From NCBI GenBank assembly GCA_030522415.1, contig CM060109.1, forward strand, positions 39,243,392 to 39,307,391: 64,000 bases of DNA, given 5' to 3'. The position numbers and the translations under genes are program-made. Below the pieces are notes generated by a model. It saw only the letters and a program-made list of their open reading frames with translations. It was not told the DNA's origin and made no database searches. This document shows positions 42,581 through 55,374 of this stretch, piece after piece. Position 1 is the stretch's first letter; each line of letters starts with the position of its first letter. The DNA is from Channallabes apus (taxonomy: Eukaryota > Chordata > Actinopteri > Siluriformes > Clariidae).

Positions 42581-42750
42581 AGGCAGAATTTCTGCAGGTC
42601 AGACCCTACAATCAATGAGTTTCTGCATTATGATCATAGAAACAGATTTAAAAGTGTTTAATAGAACTGAAGAAGAGAGATTCCAGTACCTTTACTGCAC
42701 ATCGATTTTAGTTGCTGCTTTTAAATAAAGCCAGGTTTTATATGTAATAC
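42581..42750 (+). terminator. als2: als2 3' UTR with polyadenylation signal
   Basis: AATAAA lies at 42724-42729, about 145 nt after the stop, so a short 3' UTR ending near 42745 is likely. Longer alternative 3' ends cannot be excluded. Confidence 0.6.
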
Positions 42751-42799
42751 AATAACTATTTTGATGAATGTGGAGGTTATTAGTTACCTGAATGAAGAG

Positions 42800-43655
42800 G
42801 GAGTGCTTTTACTACTGAGTCAGATTGTATGCCTGTGGTTCATGATTAATGTTGTAGTGCTGTATGATTATTATTATAATTTTTGCACTGTATTATACTA
42901 ACTAGCACTACTTACTTTATCTAGATCGCACAGTTGTTACTAAATTGACGGGGAATTAGCAAATAGGTCTGTGCATGCAACCCTGACTACTTTGCATGTA
43001 CAGTACAGTATGTGTGACTAACTGGGGAAAGAAAAGAAAAAATGCATCTATTCCTACTTTTGGAAGAGATTTATGAAAAAGAATAGCTTGTGCCAAAAAA
43101 TTTAAAACATAACCAAAGTAAAGTTTATAATATTACTGTATTACTTTTTTCCACCGACAAAGGGGAAATGTGTCATTCTAGACTCAGGAATCTAGTTACA
43201 GGTATAATGTTTTCATAGAGTCCAAAGAGGAACAAAGATATTAATTCCAAACATAGGTCACTTTAAACAAAAAGTCTCACATGTGATGTATATTTCGTAA
43301 TGCCGCACATGCCGTAAGATACAACTGACAGCTGATTATCCAACATCTTGAAGAACATAAGGACCAGTACAGAATACTCAGTATTGAAGATTATTTTATA
43401 ATAGTGTTATATATACTGAGGCCAAAAGTGCTGGTAGATTCAGTGCCTACATCAGTGATATCACAGGAAGTACATTAACAAACTCCATGCTCCATACCTC
43501 TGTACAAATTCATATGGTCTATTTTGATGTTTTAATAGAATGTACATAATTCAATTTTAGTTTCGCAACAAGTAGTCTTAGATGTGTGTGTTTGTATTTG
43601 GACATGTCATGTCTTTTATGTGTAATGAGTAACTACTGGAAAACATGCTAATATA
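42800..43655. other. Intergenic, no recognised feature
   Basis: AT-rich sequence downstream of als2; no ORF or repeat family recognised. Confidence 0.5.
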
Positions 43656-43659
43656 TTCA

Positions 43660-44125
43660 CTGTCCACTTTAATAGGAACACCAGTACCCTAGCTCTTTCT
43701 TTTAATAATCCCTTCATCATCCAGCAGCTGCACAATGTGTAAAAACCTCAAATCAAAAATTTTGTCCAAGGAGATGGTGGAGAATGATGTGAGGAGCAAA
43801 ACAAACAAAAGAATTCAGAGAACCGGATGAATGAAATGCCTTTTTGATAAGAAAAGCCTTAAACTAGACTGATTCAAACTGACATAAAGCCAAAACACAA
43901 AAAAAACACTCTTTATAGCATTGTTACGAAGAAGAGCATCTCAGAATGTTACAGAGGCGGGAGATCATGACGGATTTCAAGCCTGTCACCCAGTAACTGG
44001 AATCTGATGCTCCTGACAGTGTAAACTCACCAAATTGTGCGCTTCAGAAAAAAATGCCCGTTTTTATTACATTTTTAGCTTTCCGGGTTATGTACAAATA
44101 TGCCTATTAAAGTGGCCAATTGGAT
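43660..44125. mobile_element. Degenerate Tc1-like non-autonomous element
   Basis: Ends CACTGTCCACTTTAATAGGA and CCTATTAAAGTGGCC are inverted repeats typical of a fish Tc1 family. The interior is decayed (CATCTCAGAATG, TGCTCCTGACAGTG). Confidence 0.75.
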
Positions 44126-44129
44126 ATGT

Positions 44130-45085
44130 TTTCATGTTTTTGTGCTGTAACTGTCTAAGCTTTCTCAGTTGCATGTACTAAGGAATTGTTCTCCATGTTA
44201 AAGTATTGATACTGATACTGAGATGGATAAACTACTGGTAAAAAGTTTCCGAATACCTGGAGTTCAATCACCATTATCATTATCGCAAACAAAACAGAAT
44301 AGTAAAGCACTTAGACGAATGAAGTAAAACTGTTCACTTTGATGCTGAATGAGTGCTTTATTATTTTTTAGTTTGTTTTTATTACATGGATTTGTTTTAT
44401 TCACTGAATTAATATATTATTAAATAAATAAATCTTCTTAACAAAAGTTTCAGTAATAACTGTTTTTATACTTGCCTGCTACAGTACTGTATATTTAACT
44501 CCCTGTATAAATCTGGAACGGTTTCTCAACACCTCTGGTCATTCATAATGTCTTTCATTGTTTTACACTCTCTGTGTTGATTAATAATCTTCCTGGACTT
44601 CATCTATGTTTATTCTTTCCATAACTTTCCAGTCATTACTTGGACCTTCTTAATAACAGGAAAGAACCAGCCGCTCTCCTGAGTGTTGACTTGAAGAATT
44701 AGCTTCAGAGTTAAGAAAGATGGACCGGGTGTGTGAGGGAAGTGTGCCATTGCCTGAACATCCTTAACATTTGTCAAGTTATAATGCAATTTTTATCAAA
44801 TTTTTTTCAAGAAAGAATTTAAAATAATTCTCACATTTAAGGATTGTTAATAGAAATGATACTCTGCTTTTAGGTCTGGTGATCATCTGTCTTCGAAATC
44901 AGGTTTAAGATGTCAAACATGACATTCATTTCATTTATACTTAAATATTAGGAATTTTCTGGCTGTCACCACCTTATGAATGTCTAGTAATGTAGGAAAG
45001 TATTCTTATTACATCTTAGGACACTTTTGGACTACATATAATTGGACATCAGCAGTGTTTTAGTGAAAACAGTAACAGTAGATGT
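44130..45085. other. Intergenic, no recognised feature
   Basis: No supported gene or repeat family. Confidence 0.5.
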
Positions 45086-45089
45086 TACG

Positions 45090-45207
45090 AATTACATTGT
45101 TGCCTAACCACTTTTAAATGTTTTGATAGTATTTACATGAATATAAGTACGCATGCAGTGTATTGTACTATCAAAACATTTAAAAGTGATTTGGCAACAA
45201 TGTAATT
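45090..45207. repeat. 42-bp hairpin (fold-back element)
   Basis: Arms 45090-45131 and 45166-45207 pair at 40 of 42 positions around a 34-nt loop. The arms start AATTACATTGTTGCC. Confidence 0.9.
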
Positions 45208-45344
45208 AGTTGTAATTAATGATGTAATGCATTGTGATAGACACAATAGCTGCTTCTACCTAACTTAGTGTACAGTATCAGCCACTAGGGGGCTCACTTG
45301 GAATGCATGCACATGTCTATGTATAAAAAAAAATTCATAGTAAT

Positions 45345-45382
45345 GATTATGATGATGATGATGATGATGATTATGATGATGA
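45345..45382. repeat. (GAT)n microsatellite
   Basis: About 12 GAT-type units with GATTAT interruptions. Confidence 0.9.
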
Positions 45383-45389
45383 TAAACAT

Positions 45390-47050
45390 TAATCCCACAG
45401 TTGTTACCATGGTTTAGGTTTTTAGCAGGTCTCTCCTAATTTTGCTTGTTGTTTTCATTAAGAAAGGTCTTCATTTAAAAAGCAGATCTCTGCTGTGACT
45501 TTAACAGGCCTATTTTATCTGAAAATATCTGAAAAGTCTCCCCCTGGAAGATGAAAATACATATTACAGCAGTTAGAATAGACTAGGCTTTGATCATGGT
45601 CTCCAGACAGCCTGCATTAATTTAACAAAGAGAAAGTAACTGACTATAGACTGGACTCTTTCATTTGAGGATGTTTTCATAAAAGATTCTGGCATTATAC
45701 AGAGCCCTCACACATAGTTCTCTCTCTCATGTACAACATGTTGGATTCATTTGGACTAAGAGAAACCTTATCCTAAAATTCACTCAGCCCCTTAGAAAAC
45801 ACAGTCACACTGTATTAAGTAGAAATTTGGCAGCACATTTTGGAATCGTATTTTATTGAGACGTCTGTCCAGAAGTTCACTGAGACCCAGCACCACTTCA
45901 AGCTATTATGTAGGAATATTGAGTTTTATTGGGTCTCGCTGTGTTTTTATTTCTCTGCTATTTGAAGAACTGGAGTGCTTTTCTGATACAGTCTTTGGCA
46001 GCAGAACCAATGACTCACCTCGAATTTCATAAATAAATAAAAAAAAATAGTCTGCAAACATATTACTGGTTAAAATGAATAGGAAAACAGCTTAACAGAA
46101 AGGTCACTGTTTGGAAGTTTTCTCTTGAGACATATCCTATGGAACATAATGATGGATGTATTTGAAAAAAGAAAACATTTACAATTTTACAATAATATGT
46201 AGTATTAATGTATTAAATGCTGAGAATCTGTGTCTATAAATATGGTACATGGAATTGTAGAGTTAAAATTAAAAACTGCTGGAAAAAACTGCTGAAACCA
46301 AAGACAATGCATGCTTGTTTTTATTTGTATAACAATCCATTCTCACAAAGGAGCGTTACAGAAAACAAGATGTAGGTTTTGAACGAGTAAGCCAGAAGCA
46401 ACTAAAGCAATGGACAAACTCCATGGGGTGACCGAAACCAGGCCTCTTCTGCAGTTTGTTACTGTTTGGCTCCAGATTTACTCTATTCTACTGTACAGTG
46501 ACCATCATGCCTAGTGCACACTGTACAAGCGTGTGGGGCCATGGTATGGTCTGAGGTTGCTTTAGTTGGTCAGGTGTAGGCTCAGTGACATTAATAAGTA
46601 ATAGTAAGTAAGCTGAGTACCTGAATATACTGAAAGAAATAAATGTCATGGTTATTGAAACAATGCCATAGCATATGTGTGCCATAATCTAAGCTAAAGG
46701 CAGTCAAACAAACTATCATTGTGTGTCCTTTTTGGCCAGCCAGTGTATACACAATATATACTGTATAGTGTGTTCTTTTATAACTTTTTTTAATCCAAAT
46801 TTTAACTTTTCAGGGTCTTAACAGCGTTTCTTATTACTTAAGAGATTTACAAACCAAATGCATAACAGCAAATCAAGAAACCACCAAAGTAAAATAGTTT
46901 AAGGTTGTTTTGTAATTATAGGCAGGAGTTACACACATCATCAAAAATAACATCATATAAAAGCACTTTTTCATATGTTCTCCACATTTTTACACATTTA
47001 AAGTTCTTTGGTTGTCTCCCACTGTCCAAATTCATACATAATATACTGTA
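45390..47050. other. Intergenic, no recognised feature
   Basis: No exon-like ORF and no repeat family that I recognise. Confidence 0.5.
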
Positions 47051-47054
47051 TATA

Positions 47055-47170
47055 TATTGACCCTCCATGTTCCGAGTTCGATTCCCGCCTTGGGACTATG
47101 TGCAGGTACAGTAGTTTGCATGTTTTCCCCATGCTTGGTGGGTTTCCTCCAACAGTCCAAAGGCATGCAT
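47055..47170 (+). repeat. SINE-A fragment
   Basis: Contains GAGTTCGATTCCCGCC, GTTTGCATGTTTTCCCCATG and CTCCAACAGTCCAAAGGCAT. Confidence 0.75.
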
Positions 47171-47768
47171 ATTACTTTCTTTTCTTTCTTTTCAATTTTA
47201 TCTGTATAGCGCTTTTAACAATTGTCATTGTCACAAAGCAGCTTCACACAATCAAAAGAATTATTTAAGTTTGTATGGAATGTGAATGTGTATGAATCAA
47301 AATGGTCAGATAGTCCCTGGTGAGCAAGCCCGAGGGCGACAGTGGCAAGGAAAAACTCCCTGAGATGGTAATAGGAAGAAACCTGGAGAGGAACCAGACT
47401 CAACTGGGAACCCATCCTCATCTGGGTGAAACAGATAGCAGGAAATGATCTGCATTTATACAGTGTGTTAGGTGGCAGGCAGTTCAGCTATAATAGTTGA
47501 TGTTAATTGATGTTAAAATGGAGTCCAGGTAGTTATTGGAGACTCAGATAGACTTGTAGAAAGTTCCAGTCCTGAACTATCGAATTGTCAAGTCCTCAGA
47601 GAAACAGCTGACAACACCAGTCGAACCCAGAACCATCTTCTAAGTATAGAGAATCATCCCCAGACACGAGACCTCCAACCAGAAATGGGGCACCAGGATG
47701 GATCAGACAGGTCCGGAGGGCAGAGGGAGTCTGGATCACTGGCAGCTCAGGAACGACATGTGTAGCTC

Positions 47769-47799
<31 letters not shown>

Positions 47800-48614
47800 A
47801 GGGGGAGACGGGGAGAGAGGGAAGAGAAAGAGAGGGAGAGAGCAGAAGAGGAGAGATGGCAGTTAGGTATGGTCACAGTCACATAATGTATAATGTGAAT
47901 GTATATTTACTGTAGAGTGCAAGCAGGGACTCCGGCAGGACTAACTATGACAGCATAACTAAAAGGGAGAACTAGAAGGAAACACAAACATGAGGGGGAA
48001 CTGAGATGTAAAGCAAACAATCACCTCACCGTCAACAAACCTGAGTGATCAAATGAGAGTGAGGAAGACAGCATCTAAACATACCAGTTCACCATAATAC
48101 TCTACGTCCATGAGTCCCCCAGATCTGCTCCTTTACCTTATGGCAAATCTATTTATAAAAATGCTTGGCTAAATAAATAGGTTTTTAGCCTAGACTTAAA
48201 CACTGAGACTGTGTCTGAGTCCCGAACACTATTTGGAAGACTATTCCATCATTTTGGGGCTTTGTAAGAAAAAGCTCTGCCCCCAGCTGTAGTTTTCATA
48301 ATACGCGGTACTGACAAACAGCCTGCATCCTTTGACCGAAGTAGGCGTGGCGGATCGTAAGACACTAGCAGTTCGCTCAGATACTGCGGCGCGAGACCAT
48401 TTAATGCTTTATATGTCAAGAGTAATATTTTAAAATCAATGCGAAATTTCACAGGGAGCCAATGTAGTGAAGATACGTACTGTAGGATAGGGGTGATGCG
48501 CTCATATCTCCTGGTTCTAGTGAGGACTCTCGCTGCTGCATTCTGGACTAGCTGAAGCTTGTTTATGCACCTAACAGAACAACCAAGCAACAACCAAAGT
48601 AAGGCATTACAATG

Positions 48615-49192
48615 TTCAAGTTCAAAGGCTTTATTGTCACTTCAACCATATACAGTTAGTACACAGTGAAACGAAACAACGTTCCTCCAGGACCAAGGTG
48701 CTACATGCAACATAAATTTACAACATAGATTACCAGAAAACACTAAACTAGCTAACTAAGAGGCCTAGTTAGCTGGCTAGCAGAGACAAGACAGATAGAC
48801 CTAACATAAATTACAACATAAATTAACAAAATGTTATGTTTTTTTTGTTTTTTTTTAACAGACAGCAGACAAAGTGCACGTGCAAATGTGCAAACAAAAG
48901 CAACAAAGTGACAGTGTGACAAAAACACAACGTAACATAATAATAAGGTTTTGTGGTGATGAGTTGAGGTAGTGGAGGAACAGTAAACATTCCATAGTGT
49001 AGCAGCAAAAATTAGGAAGTACAGAAGTTAGTGCAAAAAGTCCAGTAATAATATTGTGCAAAAGAGCATTTATAGGTTGGTGTGTACAATAGCTTGGTGG
49101 TGAAGGTCAGTGTGTTTGCGCTTGTGTTGATTAGTCAGTCCAGTCTCAATGTTTTGAGGTACTGTAGTTGAGTTAAGCTGAGTGATAATGTT

Positions 49193-49257
<65 letters not shown>

Positions 49258-49682
49258 ATCAGTCCAGTCCCTTTTTGTTGAGGAGACGGATGGCTTGTGG
49301 AAAAAAGCTGTTGCACAGTCTGGATGTGTGTGCCCGAATGCTTCGGTACCTTTTACCAGATGGTGGAGGAGGGTGAAGTGTGTGTGAGAGGGGTGTGTCC
49401 GATCAGCCACAATGCTGGTGGCTTTACGGATGCAGCGTGTGGTGTAGATGTCCTCAATAGAGGGGAGAGAGACCACGATGATCTTTTCTGCTGTTCTCAC
49501 TATCCGCTGTAGGGTCTTGATATGGCACAATTCCCAAACCAGACAGTGATGCAGCCGCTCAGGATGCTCTCGATAGTTCCTCTATAGAAGGTGGTCAGGA
49601 TCGGTGGTGGAAGCTGGGCCTTTCTCAGTCTTCTCAGAAAGAAGAGACGCTGTTGGGCTTTCTTGTGCAGGGAGTTGGTGTG
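48615..49682 (-). mobile_element. LINE-C 3' fragment inserted in LINE-B
   Basis: Left end has TTCAAGTTCAAAGGCTTTAT and a 3' UTR; coding sequence includes L-Q-R-I-V-R-T-A-E-K-I and D-I-Y-T-T-R-C, the end of a third Jockey/L2-type RT. Its 3' part carries a long (GT)n run at 49197-49256. Borders are approximate. Confidence 0.85.
49197..49256. repeat. (GT)n microsatellite
   Basis: About 29 GT units inside the LINE-C fragment. Confidence 0.95.
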
Positions 49683-49688
49683 TCCAAC

Positions 49689-50651
49689 CTAGCATGAACT
49701 AGTTTTTCTGCATCGTTTACCGACAATATATTTCTTATCTTGGCAATATTTCTGAGGTGAAAGAATGCTATCCTGGTGAGATTTATCTACATGAGCTTCA
49801 AATGAATGGCTGGAATCTATAATCACGCCGAGGTCTTTTACTGTTGCACTTGATGGAACAGAAAGGCCATCTAAAGTTACGGTGTGATCTAAGATTTTAC
49901 TTCTAGCTGTATGCGGTCCTATGACTAGAACTTCTGTCTTATCCGGATTAAGCAGAAGGAAGTTAATTACCATCCAATCTCTTATGTCCTGCACACATTG
50001 CTCAACTTTAGTAAGATGGTTTTTCTCATCAGGTTTTGTTGAGACGTATAGCTGTGTGTCGTCAGCATAACAATGAAAACTAATACCATGCTTACGGATT
50101 ATGTTACCCAGAGGAAGCATGTAAAGGGAAAAAAGCAGTGGGCCTAAAACTGAACACTGCGGAACGCCAAACTCAAGAACATCACCATTTAAGTCTACAT
50201 ACTGATAACGATCAGTCAAATAGGATCTGAGCCAGGAGAGGGCTGTACCCTTAATTCCTACTACATTTTCTAATCTGTGAAGAAGAATAGCATGATCAGT
50301 GGTGTCAAAAGCTGCACTGAGGTCGAGTAATACAAGCATAGTTACACAACCCTGATCAGGGGCCAATAGGAGGTCATTTACTACTTTAACGAGTGCTGTT
50401 TCTGTGCTGTGATGAGGCCTAAATCCTGACTGATACAGTTCATGTATGCCATTTCTATGTAGATATGAGCATAGCTGCTCCGCTACTATCTTTTCCAGAA
50501 TCTTAGAGATAAAGGGGAGGTTTGATATTGGCCTGTAATTGGACAGCTGACAGGGGTCGAGGTCAGGTTTCTTAATTATTGGTTTGATAACTGCTAATTT
50601 AAAAGATTCTGGAACATAACCAATGCTGAGTGAGGAATTAATTATTCTCAA
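49689..50651 (-). pseudogene. LINE-B reverse transcriptase domain (copy 2)
   Basis: Contains [33 protein letters not shown] and [10 protein letters not shown], the full RT palm. It is broken by an altered junction at L-E-F-G-V-P-Q and by the neighbouring insertions. Confidence 0.93.
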
Positions 50652-50911
50652 CAGCGGTTCTGATATTACTGGTACTATCTGTTTAAGAAAATGTGTCGGT
50701 ATAGGATCTAATATACAGGTTGATGAATTTGCAGAAGAGATGAGTGGAATTCATTCTCTTCAAGGGGAGTAAAGTATTCTAGGTTTGAATCTGACATGGC
50801 TAGGTTAACATCTGTATCAATTACAGCCTCAATTTTATGCCTGATATTTACAATTTTATTATTAAATAAGTTCATGAAGTCCTCACTATTGCATGATGTT
50901 GTTGTGGAGAT

Positions 50912-52071
50912 AATCAAATTTCAAATTCAAATTTTATTGGTCACATACACAATCATACACAGTATAATATGCAGTGAAATGCTTTATACGACCGCCAGTG
51001 ACCTTAAAAAAAAGAAAATAAAAGCTTGTACGTAAAATAAATAATCAATAAAAAGGAAATACTAAAGAAATAAATTTAACTAGTAAAATTAACTGTGCAT
51101 AAGGGCATAATAAAATATTGCAAAAATATAGGATTAAAGTGACAGTGGTTGTGCAAGTATGCATGGAGGTGACGTGCAATTGTCCAGATGTATGAGTATT
51201 TAGTGCAAGTGTGTATGAATATGTCCATGATTGTCCAGTCGGTGTTGTGAGCTTAAAAGATGTTATTAGTCCTGTGTTTGTGGTGTGATTGTGTGATTGA
51301 GAGACCTTATCGCCTGCGGGAAGAAGCTCCTCCTCAGTCTCTCTGTGTTGGCCTTTAGGGAGCGGAATCTCTTCCCAGACCGCAACAAAGAGAACAGTCC
51401 ATTACTGGGGTGACTGAGGTCCTTCATGATCTTCCTGGCCTTAGTCCAGCACCGCTTGCTGTAGATGGAGTGTAGGTCAGGAAGCTCAGTGCGGATGATG
51501 CGCTCGGCTGATCGCACCACCCTCTGTAGAGCTCGTCTGTCCTGCATGGTGCTGTTCCCGAACCAGGTCGTGATGTTTCCCGTCAGGATGCTCTCTATGG
51601 TGCAGGAGTAGAAGTTCCTGAGCACCTTGGAGGGCAGTCTAAAGTCTCTCAAGCGTCTGAGGTGGTAGAGACGCTGCCGGGCTTTTTTCACCACGGTGCT
51701 GATGTGACAGGACCATGACAGGTCCTGCGTGATGTGAACACCGAGGTATCTGAAGCTGTCCACTCTCTCCACTGGGCTCCTGTTGATGACGGGGGTCTGG
51801 TAGTTCCTCTCCTGCTTTGTACAAAAGTCCACTATCAGCTCCTTTGTCTTACTGACGTTCAGGAGGAGATTGTTCCTCTGGCACCAGTTCTCCAGATTTC
51901 CAATCTCCTCTAGGTAGTCCGACTCATCATTGTTGGTGATCAGTCCGACCACGACGGTGTCGTCAGCAAACTTGATGATGGAGGTGGAGTTGGTAGTGGC
52001 AACGCAGTCGTGGGTGTACAAAGAGTACAGCAGGGGGCTCAGAACACAACCCTGGGGGGCTCCAGTGCTGA
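50912..52071 (-). mobile_element. LINE-A copy inserted in LINE-B
   Basis: 3' tail TTTCAAATTCAAATTTTATT at left; GAGAT is duplicated at 50907-50911 and 52072-52076, and the uninterrupted LINE-B sequence at 62580 confirms the empty site. The insert is 1.16 kb, 5'-truncated within RT. Confidence 0.95.
51266..52021 (-). CDS. LINE-A reverse transcriptase C-terminal ORF, open but truncated
   Basis: A 251-codon open frame with [26 protein letters not shown] and Y-L-G-V-H-I-T-Q-D. It has no stop or frameshift, unlike the older copy in the Gypsy LTR, so this insertion looks young. The N-terminal endonuclease and half of RT are absent. Confidence 0.9.
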   Translation of the reverse strand: MYTHDCVATTNSTSIIKFADDTVVVGLITNNDESDYLEEIGNLENWCQRNNLLLNVSKTKELIVDFCTKQERNYQTPVINRSPVERVDSFRYLGVHITQDLSWSCHISTVVKKARQRLYHLRRLRDFRLPSKVLRNFYSCTIESILTGNITTWFGNSTMQDRRALQRVVRSAERIIRTELPDLHSIYSKRCWTKARKIMKDLSHPSNGLFSLLRSGKRFRSLKANTERLRRSFFPQAIRSLNHTITPQTQD

Positions 52072-52544
52072 GAGATTTCTGTAGTGGTCTTATTTCTGGT
52101 TAATTTGGCTACGGTATTAAATAAAAATCTAGGATTATTTTTATTTTCTTCTATAAGAGTGGAGAGATACGTTAATCTAGCTACACTAAGAGCTTTCCTA
52201 TAGTTCAGGATGCTCTCTTTCCATGCTATTTGAAATACCAACAATTTAGTTTGACGCCATTTACGCTCTAATTTCCGGGCGGTCTGTTTTAAAGTGCACA
52301 TGTGATCGTTATACCAGGGAGCGAGTTTCTTATCTCTAATAATTTTTCTTTTAGCTGGAGCTACATTATCTAAGGTACAACGAAGTGTCGACTCTAAATA
52401 TTCTGTCGCCTGATCAAGTTCTGTGGGGTCAGACGGTGATCTAATCGAAGTTGGTAACTCTGGGAGATTACTGATAAAACTCTGTGTGGTAGTTGATGTG
52501 AATGTACGTTTAATACGGTAGCGCGGTGCTGTGCGTACATTATT

Positions 52545-53155
52545 ACTGTGACTTAGTAATAATTAGATTACTAAGTAATAAATAGATTAGGCTAATTGCC
52601 ATTCCTGCGGCACGGTGGTGTAGTGGTTAGCACTGTCGCCTTGCACCTCCAGGGTCTGGGTTCGATTCCCCGGCCAGGCTCGATTCCCGTCTCTGTGTGC
52701 ATGGAGTTTGCATGTTCTCCCTGTGCTTGGTGGGTTTCCTCCGGGTACTCCGGTTTCCTCCCACAGTCCAAAGATATGCAGGCTAGGCTAATTGGCGTTC
52801 CTAAATTGCCCGTAGTGTGTGAGTGTGTGTATGTGTGTGTGCCCTGCAATGAATTGGCACCCTCTCCAGGGTGTACTCCGCCTAGTGCCCGAAGTCTCCT
52901 GGGATAGGCTCCAGGTCCCCCGCGACCCTGAACAGAGGATTAAGCGGTATAGAAAATGAATGAATGAATGAATGAATAATTGCCATTCCCAAATTGCCCG
53001 TAGTGTGTGGATGTGTGTGTGAGTGTGTATGTGTGTGTGCCCTGCGATGGATTGGCACTCTGTCCAGGGTATACCCAGCCTCGTGCCCTAAGACTCCTGG
53101 GATAGGCTCCAGGTCCCCCACAACCCTGAATACAGAATAAGAGGTATAGATGATG
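52545..53155 (+). repeat. Older SINE-A copy interrupted by a younger SINE-A
   Basis: The older copy runs into GGCTAATTGCCATTCC at 52589-52605 and resumes at 52978 with AATTGCCATTCCCAAATTG through CTCCTGGGATAGGCTCC. AATTGCCATTCC (12 bp) is duplicated around the insert. Confidence 0.85.
52606..52977 (+). repeat. SINE-A full-length copy with duplicated B-box segment
   Basis: A box TGGTGTAGTGG and B box GGTTCGATTCC are intact pol III elements. A second CTCGATTCCC follows after CCCGGCCAGG, which the 56499 copy lacks. It ends in (AATG)n. Confidence 0.95.
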
Positions 53156-53159
53156 AGTG

Positions 53160-54620
53160 AGAGTTAGTGAGTTGGACTTTGGAAAATTGGTTAAAGTCTG
53201 GTCCAACAATTTTAACCTGCGAAAAAACGTAGCTACATTTTGCACAGAATATTTGGCCTTAGCTTTTTCATCTACAAAAATGTTGGAAAGACAACACAAG
53301 CTTGCCATACTAAAACTGAACTTAGGACAAAAGTGCCCCCTGGTAGCACTATATTAGTTTTCTCTGGCTTGCTGCACATTGTGTTTATGTATAAATCCAT
53401 TGGCTACTACAATATCTCTCAGGTTTCTCAAGGGCATTTGTGCTGGGGCTGTGTTTATAGGTTTTTGCCTGGCATGGCTGCTTTTGCACATATTGTATAT
53501 TGAATTGTTGAATGTTTAACCAGTGATATTTTCTGCACATAAATGATAAACTGATTGCATAAAGTGGACATACACTTGACCACCAACCATAGTTTCCACC
53601 TACTCATCTCAATTTATTGTCTATTCATCTCTTTGGCATTATTTCCCATCTTCACAATGCATCTTCCAGGTGTCTGTTTCCACTGATTCAGACCATGATC
53701 GTCTAGTAGTATGTAGCACAGCATCAATATCCAGTGTAATCTAGACTATAATATAGTGCCTATAACAGACAGAATGACAGAAAGTGTGGAGGAAGTATGT
53801 CCAGCCTCCGGGGTCTCCTTGTGGAGGTCCCAAATGTGTAAGAACAATCACACCACACATGGCATGTCTAGATTGCCAAATGTAAATAAATTATTTAGTG
53901 CTTTAGTGTCCTCCATGTCAGATCACAGATTTTCATATTTGCATCACACATCTCAATTCAGCCAGAGAGAAAACAGCATAAAAGCAATGGCCCTCTGGGA
54001 TGTGAGCAGACTGTCTTGCTTCTTCAAAGCTCACCAGTCTCAAGGTTAAACAATGACTGTGGAACAATAGCGTGCCTCCCCAGCAGGAACGGAAAGTTGA
54101 GGATAAAGCAATAAGTGGCACCGGGCTTCCTCTTTTTATCCGGAGATCTGATGACTTTCTCATTGACCTTTCTGCAGCTTAGATTTAATAGGATTTTTTT
54201 TTTCACAACCTGTTTTTTTTTTTTTCCTTTCCAAGAACAAAACCTCAGTGTTTTGTTTATGGATCACCTTTTGTCAGTTTTCTTTGTCCTAGTCCATGTC
54301 ATTGTAAACTTATAATCATTTTAATTTCCTCTTTAAAGCAGTGAAGAAAATTCCCATCACTTGTCATTGCCACAGAACCTTTTTATTTCCTGTTGTTTGT
54401 TTAAACAGGGAAATCAAACTGCTGACTTCTCTTTCTCTATAACTGTCATTGGGTAGATTGCTGAGTTCTCTCATCTTGTTAATCACATATAAATAAAGAT
54501 AAGTGACATAAATCATTCAATCAATGTATTAGATAAATTAGTTTTATATGTTTGGTGATTTCACTGCTCGACCAGTAGAATATCTGCATAGTGATGTATT
54601 GAGAGAAGTTTTTTTTTTTG
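53160..54620. other. Intergenic, no recognised feature
   Basis: Only short unsupported ORFs; T-runs near 54190 and 54210. Confidence 0.5.
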
Positions 54621-54629
54621 TATTGTCAT

Positions 54630-54850
54630 TTCAGTTTAGTTAACTTCAGCTTTTATTCATGACATATATCTTACTGCACAATGAAATTCTTTATTCTTCA
54701 CATATCCCAGCTTTTTGTTAGTAGCTCGGTGTGTTAAGCTCCGGTGGCTCGAGTTCCAGCACTGCCAGGTTTGCGCGGTTGGGCCTTTGAACAAGGCCCT
54801 TAACCCTGTCTGCTCCAGGGGTGCCTGACCCTACATTCTAATGAAGTGAA
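54630..54850 (+). repeat. Composite LINE-tail and SINE fragment
   Basis: TTACTGCACAATGAAATTCTT resembles a LINE 3' end, and GGGCCTTTGAACAAGGCCCTT with TGTCTGCTCCAGGGG is SINE-like. Confidence 0.55.
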
Positions 54851-54989
54851 TGCAGCTGATATTAGTGTGCATTGTTGCGGTTTCTTATCAAGAGTCAAAT
54901 ACATTTGCCTTTAATCTTTTATTATAATTACATGACCGTCACATGATCATAATTGAAGAATGTATAGATTTCTTACAAAGAATGAAAAA

Positions 54990-55195
54990 AATTTACATTT
55001 AGGCATTTGGCAGACGCTCTTATCCAGAGCGACTTACATTTTTATCTCATTACACATCTGAGCAGTTGAGGGTTAAGGGCCTTGCTCAAGGGCCCAACAG
55101 TGGCAACTTGGTGGTTGTGGGGTTTGAACCTGGGATCTTCCGAACCGTAGTCCAACCGTAGTCCAATACCTTAACCACTGAGCTACTCCTGGCCA
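54990..55195 (-). repeat. SINE-B, near-complete antisense copy
   Basis: Complement contains GTTAAGG..TTGGACTA, AGGTTCAAACCCCACAACC, GAGCAAGGCCCTTAACCCTC and GATAAGAGCGTCTGCC. Confidence 0.88.
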
Positions 55196-55374
55196 TATAT
55201 GGTGGCGTGCTACAAATTGGGGCTGTGGGGTAGAAAAAGTCTTTTTGTAATAAATAAAAATGAACAGCTCGTCCGTGCTACTAAATGCTAATTCATACCA
55301 ACGGTGCTTATTTTAATCAGCATTTAAATGTACACCAGCTGTGCACACACACTACCTCATACATGTCTTATACT

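Larger units (their letters stand above)
47186..52560 (-). mobile_element. LINE-B copy 2, split by two other LINEs
   Basis: 3' tail (TTTCAATTTTATCTGTATAGCG) lies at the left. Coding parts are 48249-48593 ([18 protein letters not shown]), 49689-50651 (RT) and, beyond the second insertion, 52072-52560 (linker before RT). Insertions occupy 48615-49682 and 50912-52071. The 5' end stops near 52555. Confidence 0.92.
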
